NCBI RefSeq assembly: GCF_000471905.2
Contig: NW_006498549.1
Coordinates: 6,141,489 to 6,205,488, forward strand
Origin: Amborella trichopoda
Lineage: Eukaryota; Streptophyta; Magnoliopsida; Amborellales; Amborellaceae
DNA length: 64,000 nucleotides
Direction of reading: 5' to 3'
The position numbers and the translations under genes were made by a program. This document shows positions 58,590-64,000 of the stretch, one piece after another. The notes beneath the pieces were generated by a model that did not search any database, was not told where the DNA came from, and saw only the letters and a program-made list of their open reading frames with translations. Position 1 is the stretch's first letter, and the number at the start of each line of letters is the position of its first letter.

Positions 58590-61560
58590 TTCTCCCGTCG
58601 AAAGCCACCAACAGGTCCAAAGCTGCCTCTTATCCGCAGGCTGTGGCCTCTGTGTCTTCCGACCCCTTTCCCTCCTCATTGTCCCAGAAGTTGCATTTTT
58701 CACCTTCCTAAGCGCTGTCATCTCTCCAGGACTCTGCCTTATACTCCCCCTTCCATCTTTCTATATCTCTATCCCTCATGTAGAGGTGGAAAGGTCTAGT
58801 TCCAAGCTTCGGGCGTCTCTGGTTGGTAGCTGCAACCTGACCCGTACTAATATTAGGGGTATTGAGAAGGTTGCTCAGAACAATGGGGGTTGCCAAACTT
58901 TCTTGTAGTCTCCTTTCCTGTGGAGACATCCTTTTCTCTTTTCCTACCCCCCAAGAGGCTTCGGCAGTGCTTCAGGACTCTCGCAACTTCACCTTCCATG
59001 GGGCTCATTGCTCCCTTTGGCAATGGTCACAGCTTGACGGTTCCTTCAAGAAGCAAGAGGTTTGGGTTACCTTTCAACATATCCCTCTTCATGCTTGGTG
59101 TCCAGAAACTTTTAGGCGACTTGCTTCCGGGTGTGGGTCTATGGTTTCTATTCATTGGATCTCCCTGGAAACTTAAACTAAAGGAGCGATTCGAGTTCTA
59201 GTTGAACTTCTAGACCCTCTCTCTTTCCCTAGGTCTATATGGTTAGAGGTTGGTAATCTTTATTATCCTATTCCTCTTACTTGGTCCTACGCTTCTCCCC
59301 CTTCCCAGTTTTTCTTGTACAATGACCCCCACTGTCTCACCCCCAATGCTTAGAAGGAAGTTTGGAATAAGGTTGCCAAGAAATTTCGTAGTCGCAAGAG
59401 ACGAGGACGGCCACCGGACGTCTCTGGGAGAGACGATAGAGCCCTGTATGAGGCTCGCCCACAACTCTCTCCGCCGTTGTCTGCTCATGTCCTGGCGAAT
59501 TGTGGATCTGGTTCCTTGACCCGTGACCCACCCGTGACCCGGTCCCCTCGTTCACTTCTGTTCACAGATCTAGTAAGGAAGTGTGTCTGCTATCGGGTTG
59601 TACTTCCGTCCCGAGCCCCTCTTATTCGAAACCCGACGATCTTGGTGGTCGAGTTTCGAGCCTCTTCCTGGACCTGATGCCCTCCTCTTCCAATCCTCTT
59701 ACTCCTCTTCCCTTCCATCTAGTCGGTGCCCCTGACATGTGTGCCCCTCTCGGAGAGGTTTCCTTATCTGCAGACGCGTGCCCTGTTAAGGTGGCTCCCT
59801 CGGGAGAGTGCGCCCCATCTAAGGGTACACAGGAAGCCACCTCCACACCTCTGGATGATCGTTTGATTGCCACCTGTACTGCTTTGATACAGCCTCTGTC
59901 GGTGGTGTGCCCTGCTGTGGCGCCCCCCTTGGACGCGTGTCCCCTGCCAGAGGGCGTTTTCGAGGACTCCCCCTGCTCTTTGTCACTTTCGATGGCAGTT
60001 GTTTTGCTTCCGCCGTCTGTACCCCCTTTAGCTGTAGTGCCATTCCTCGGTCAAGCCCCCGCCGTAAGGTGCCGCCCGACAAAAATTTCTCCTCTGGTAG
60101 ATTTTTACCGCCCCTCTGTCCTCACCATCCTTGTCCCTTTACCATGTGGCATACTCTCCCAGCCCCATTTATTGCGCCCCTTCCCCTCCTACCCTTTCCT
60201 CGTTCCCTGGTCCCTGCTTGTGGAACCCCGCTAACCAGATGCTGGCCCGACTTGTATCCCATCTCTCCTCCAGGTGGTTGGTTTGTCAGGAGCCCGACCA
60301 TTTGATCCATGGTCCTCGCAGCCTTCTTCTGTTTGATACGGCTTCAGCTTCGTGTGGCCATCTTGCCTTGCTACGTTGCGAACTTCCCTTGGGATTTCGC
60401 TCTATAGCGTCGGCCATCTCGACGATTAGTTTGCTGCCAGCCTCCTTGTCCTCGCAACCTTGTATTGTCTGCCCCCCATTCCCCCTCCTGGAAGAGGCTA
60501 GCTCCCCCTCTCTTCTATCCTCGTCCTCTTCCTCCCCTGCTCTTTCCTCTCCTCGATATTCTCTCCTCTCCTTGATATTCTCTCCTCTCCTCGATATTCT
60601 CTCCTCTCTGTTGCCTCTTTATCCCCTTCTTATCTCTAGCCTTTGATAGCTCTCCCGTCGTCCTCCTCTTCTCCGATCCCTTCTGTCTTTCCACTTTGGC
60701 ACAGATGGACCCCTTCTACCCCTATTGGGACTAGGAGGCTGATTATCCCCCGTCTCTCGTCGGCAAGCCGAGAGGCCTAATTCCCCACATCGTCACTCGT
60801 GAAAGGGTCTTTACATGCCATCACTGTTTGAGCCCGTACTGTGTTTCCCACCATATTGTTTCGGTGTCCCACCACCTAGCCTACCGTCCTCCTTCTTCTG
60901 TGTTGGTCCACTTCAGCCATCCCTCTCTTTGTGTTTTCCCTTCCCCCGATTGGTATTTGCCTCAGGATACCCTCTTTTGGTCCTCACCTGGTTCCGGTCT
61001 TGTGCATCCCTTGCCCTCCTCCCCACCATCTCCTGTTGTCACCTCCCCCCCTCCTCACCCCATTAATGTACTCCCTCCCCTCCCCTGTGACCTTTATCCC
61101 TCCTTTTCCCCCTCCCTTGTGACCTTTATCCCTCCTTTTCCCCCTCCCCTACTGTTTTGTTTCCGGAGCAGGACTCCTCAACAATGCACCGTGATGAGCC
61201 CAGTACTTATCTGGAGGCGACCCTGTCAGGCTGTGAAACTCCTAGGTTTGAATCTGGGGTTCCCCCTCTTTTTCCACCTGCCTCTTTTCCCCAAGAGGAC
61301 CTTGTGCTGAAGTGGAGTGCGTAGACGAGAAGACCAAAGACTTGGAGAAAATGAATGACATGCTTCGGGTAATGGGTTTCCACTCTGAGGCAGTGAGGGG
61401 AGTAGAAAGCAGCTCCAGGACTCGTGAACCTCAGCATTCTGCTGAGCTGGGTTTCAATGGAAGAAGAGAGCTTTTAAACCTCTTCTCCTCCCTAGAGATT
61501 CGTGGTTCTCCAGTCTCTTTAAGTCCCCCTCCACCCAGTTTAGTTTAGTAGGCATGGTGA
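58590..61560 (+). pseudogene. LINE copy 2 ORF1, decayed
   Basis: 'ASYPQAVASVS' near the start corresponds to the PPTYAQVVAS block of copy 1. The DUF4283-like domain is at 58,862-59,176 ('LSCGDILFSFPTPQEAS', 'VWVTFQHIPLHAWCPETF'). A basic stretch 'KKFRSRKRRGRPP' lies at about 59,384-59,422. The long middle is proline/serine-rich in overlapping frames, and the end has 'MNDMLRVMGFHSEA' and 'RRELLNLFSSL' (61,345-61,500). Stops and frameshifts break it. Confidence 0.6.
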
Positions 61561-61606
61561 GACGCTCACCTAGAATTGCCTCTATCCGGCTGTCCTCCTT
61601 CTCCCC

Positions 61607-64000
61607 ATGCAGATAATCACTTGGAATATTAGAGGCCTTGGCCTCCAATCTGAAAGGAATGCTATCAAAGACCTATCTCTCAAGCATCACCCCACCATTC
61701 TCGCCATCTCTGAAACCAAGCTTCTTGAACCTTCCCTTATACAAGTGCGCCAACTATGGGGGAGACTTTCTTGTCAGTGGGTGGCTCTCCTATCTCCCAT
61801 CAGTTGGGGCCTCAGGAGGTATCTGGGTCTTGTGGGATCCGACTGAACACTCTCTCTCCTCCTCTCATATAGGGGGATTCTCAATCACCATTTTGCTTTC
61901 TCGAGCTTATGACCATTTCAAATGGAAATTTATTGCAGTTTACGGCCCTTGTTCCTCTTCTGATAGCCTCGCTCTCGCACCCTACTTGGTGCTTGGGGGG
62001 TGATTTCAACATCACCCGTTGGTCTCATGAAAAGAATACCTCTACGTCCTTCAACCCGGACATGACCCAGTTTTCAGATTTCATTTCCAGAAACAACCTT
62101 ATAGAAGCACCTCTACAAGGCAACAGGTTTACTTGGTCCAAGCATTCAGTTCACCCCACTTTGTCGAAATTGGACAGATTCCTTTTCTCGACTGAGTGGG
62201 ATGAAATCTTCCCTGGTTCACATGCCTTGTCCTTGCCCAAACCTGTCTCTGATCACTGCCCTATTCTTCTTTCCACCCTGGCCTGCATTAGGGGTCCTAA
62301 ACCTTTTAGATTTGAATTATTTTGGTTGGAAGAAAAGGAACTATCCACCCTCATTCCCCTTTGGTGGAATTCCTATAATCAACAGGTCACAGGGAGAGCA
62401 GGCTTTCAGCTTCAATAAAAAATCCAACTTGTTAAGTCCTCCCTTAAAGGTTGGCGATCTTCGCAGTCTACAAACTTTAGGCTCATCAAATCGGGGCTTC
62501 TGCTGAAACTCCAAGAACTTGACCAACTTGAAGAGTCTCGCCTGCTCTCCTCAATTGAAGCTGATCTTAGAAACCAATATAAAATGGAGTATCTAGATAT
62601 CCTCAAAAAGGAAGAAATCTATTGGTTCCAGAGGTCAAGGGTGCTGGGGATCTCAACACTAAGTTCTTCTATAGAATTGCGAATTGTCGGAGGAGAGGTA
62701 ATTCCATCTGTATCTTAAAAGTTAATAATCACTACCTTGACCAGCTGGCCGAGATTGAAGCTGCTATTGTTGATACTTTAGGAACCTCTATACTGCTCCA
62801 ATGGACATAGACCTCCCATGAATGACTTAGACTTCCTAACCCTCTCTACCGAGCAGGCTTCTTGGCTCGAACGCCTCTTCCTTGAGCATGAAATCCTCAA
62901 AGCCCTTGATGGCCTGGCCAAGGACAAAGCACCTGGTCCTAATGGGTTCCCCATTGCCCCTTTTAAAATTTTCTGGGATACCTTCTGCAATGATTTCCTT
63001 AGTTTTTTTGCCGAATTCTTCAATTGTGGAATCCTCAATAAATCTATCAAAGCCACCTTCATCACATTGGGCTCAAAAAAAGAAGGGGCAGAGGAAGTCA
63101 ATGACTTTCAACCCATTAGCCTTCTCAACTCTTCCTATAAAATCCTCTCTAAAGTCCTGGCTTCTAGATTACAGCATGTCCTACCCTCGGGTATCTCTCC
63201 TGGCCAAACGACATTCATCAAAGATAGACAGATACTTGATGGGGCTTTATTAGCCCTTGAATGCATCCACTCCAGGCACCTAGCTAAAAAACCAGGCCTC
63301 ATTCTTAAAATTGACTGGGAAAGGTCTACGACCATGTTAACTGGTCGATCTTGGAAGAAACAATGCGCCGTATGGGGTTCAGTAACCAGCCAACCTTGGT
63401 TCTCTATTTTGATCAACGGAAGCCCAAAAGGATATTTCCAGTCATTGAGAGGTCTTAGACAGGGGGATCCTTTATCCCCCTTCCTCTTCGCGATCGCTGC
63501 AGAAGGTTTTAGCAGATCCCTTAATCGGCTCTACCAAGCTGCCTGCTTTCGGGGTTCCAGCCGACTGGGAGAGGACCAATTGTGTTTCATCTGCAATACG
63601 CAGACGATACGTTAGTCTTTCTTGATGCCTCCCACTCTGAGCTAGAAAACCTTCGTATTTTCCTTAAATGCTTGCAGTTGGCCACGGGATTCAAGGTCAA
63701 TATGGAGAAATCCAAAATGATGGGGGTGGCCATCTCTACTGACAGAATTTCAGAGATGATCCAAAGTTGGGATTGTCAAGTGGGGGATCTCCCTACTATT
63801 TACTTGGGCCTCCCACTTGGTCTTGGGAAATCGAAGAAATGTCACTGGTTTCATATAATTGACAAAGTGGATCGTAGGCTTGCTGACTGGAAGGGCCGGT
63901 ACCTGTCCCTATCTTGCAGGATTACCCTCATCAAGGCCACGTTATCCAATGCCCCAGTATACATGATGTCGCTCTTCCACATTCCGGCTTCGGTGGACCA
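61607..64000 (+). pseudogene. LINE copy 2 ORF2: endonuclease and reverse transcriptase, partial
   Basis: Begins 'MQIITWNIRGLG' at 61,607. Endonuclease motifs: 'AISETKL' (about 61,703), 'FIAVYGPCSS' (61,930), 'GGDFNITRWSHEK' (62,000), 'RFTWSKHS' and 'LDRFLFS' (62,125-62,190), 'SDHCPILL' (62,248). Reverse transcriptase from 62,818: 'KDKAPGPNGF' (about 62,922), 'FQPISLLNSSYKILSKVLA', 'GISPGQTTFIKDRQILDG', 'LRGLRQGDPLSPFLF' (63,449), then after a frameshift 'QYADDTLVFLD' (63,594), the polymerase active site, and 'GFKVNMEKSK' (63,690). 'YLGLPLG' and 'LIKATLSNAPVYMMSLF' continue to the window edge. Frameshifts near 61,850, 62,420 and 63,590 and several stops show it is inactive. ORF2 nicks the target and reverse-transcribes the LINE RNA. 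Confidence 0.85.

Larger units (their letters stand above)
54726..64000 (+). other. COG8 intron 7, longer than 9 kb, holding LINEs
   Basis: Opens with donor GTGAGA after '...ILDLCM'. The family's next block is not found to the window end. From about 55,400 the intron is filled with LINE sequence in the same orientation as the gene. 54,726-55,400 has no recognised feature. Confidence 0.75.
58450..64000 (+). mobile_element. L1-type LINE copy 2, running off the window
   Basis: A pyrimidine-rich leader (58,440-58,590), an ORF1 region (58,590-61,560) and ORF2 with endonuclease and reverse transcriptase (61,607 to the edge) follow in standard order. It is related to copy 1 but clearly diverged: compare 'RVMGFPVDRPEG' with 'RVMGFHSEAVRG', and 'EILNLFSLV' with 'ELLNLFSSL'. 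Confidence 0.8.

Noticed and set aside
1-64000. tRNA, rRNA, CRISPR arrays and bacterial-type operons
   Set aside because: No intact tRNA or rRNA signature and no CRISPR-like repeat-spacer pattern were seen. The tandem arrays have no unique spacers and lie in plant transposons.

Overview
This is nuclear DNA of a flowering plant. The evidence is two split plant housekeeping genes with GT-AG introns of up to 7 kb, a plant-only transposon domain (PMD), MuDR-type and gypsy-type elements, and plant L1 LINEs with a DUF4283-like ORF1. The species cannot be named from the sequence. Transposons and their debris make up most of the window. Two assembly gaps (N runs) lie at about 22,460-22,479 and 52,645-52,885.

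Layout. At 3,654-10,073 (minus strand) are the first four recognisable exons of an RNase H2 subunit B gene; the rest lies left of the window or is lost. Left of its last visible exon are a Ty1/copia RNase H fragment and a probable solo LTR. At 11,978-31,171 is a nested composite. The outer element is a Mutator-like transposon (MULE) with inverted repeats of about 300 bp and an 8-bp target duplication (TTATTTTA on both sides). It carries a decayed MURA transposase (plus strand) and a decayed Plant Mobile Domain gene (minus strand). The two genes converge on a tandem array whose units each hold a short palindrome. A gag-only LTR retrotransposon (19,904-30,717) is inserted in its right arm. At 31.2-42.3 kb are minisatellites, a GRF zinc-finger fragment and two further long-inverted-repeat elements (about 35,560-37,151 and 37,303-42,224). 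The second of these contains another tandem array of dyad-bearing units.

From 43,482 to beyond the right edge (plus strand) runs COG8, a Golgi tethering-complex subunit. Seven exons with a clean 325-codon frame are visible. Intron 2 is 7 kb and intron 7 exceeds 9 kb; intron 7 holds two L1-type LINE copies in the sense direction. The first copy breaks off in its endonuclease region where the second begins; the second runs through endonuclease and reverse transcriptase to the window edge.

The two host genes have unrelated jobs (ribonucleotide removal from DNA; Golgi vesicle tethering) and point away from each other, with about 33 kb of transposon-filled DNA between their starts. The most distinctive element is the two-gene MULE, whose MURA/PMD convergent layout resembles the mudrA/mudrB layout of maize MuDR.
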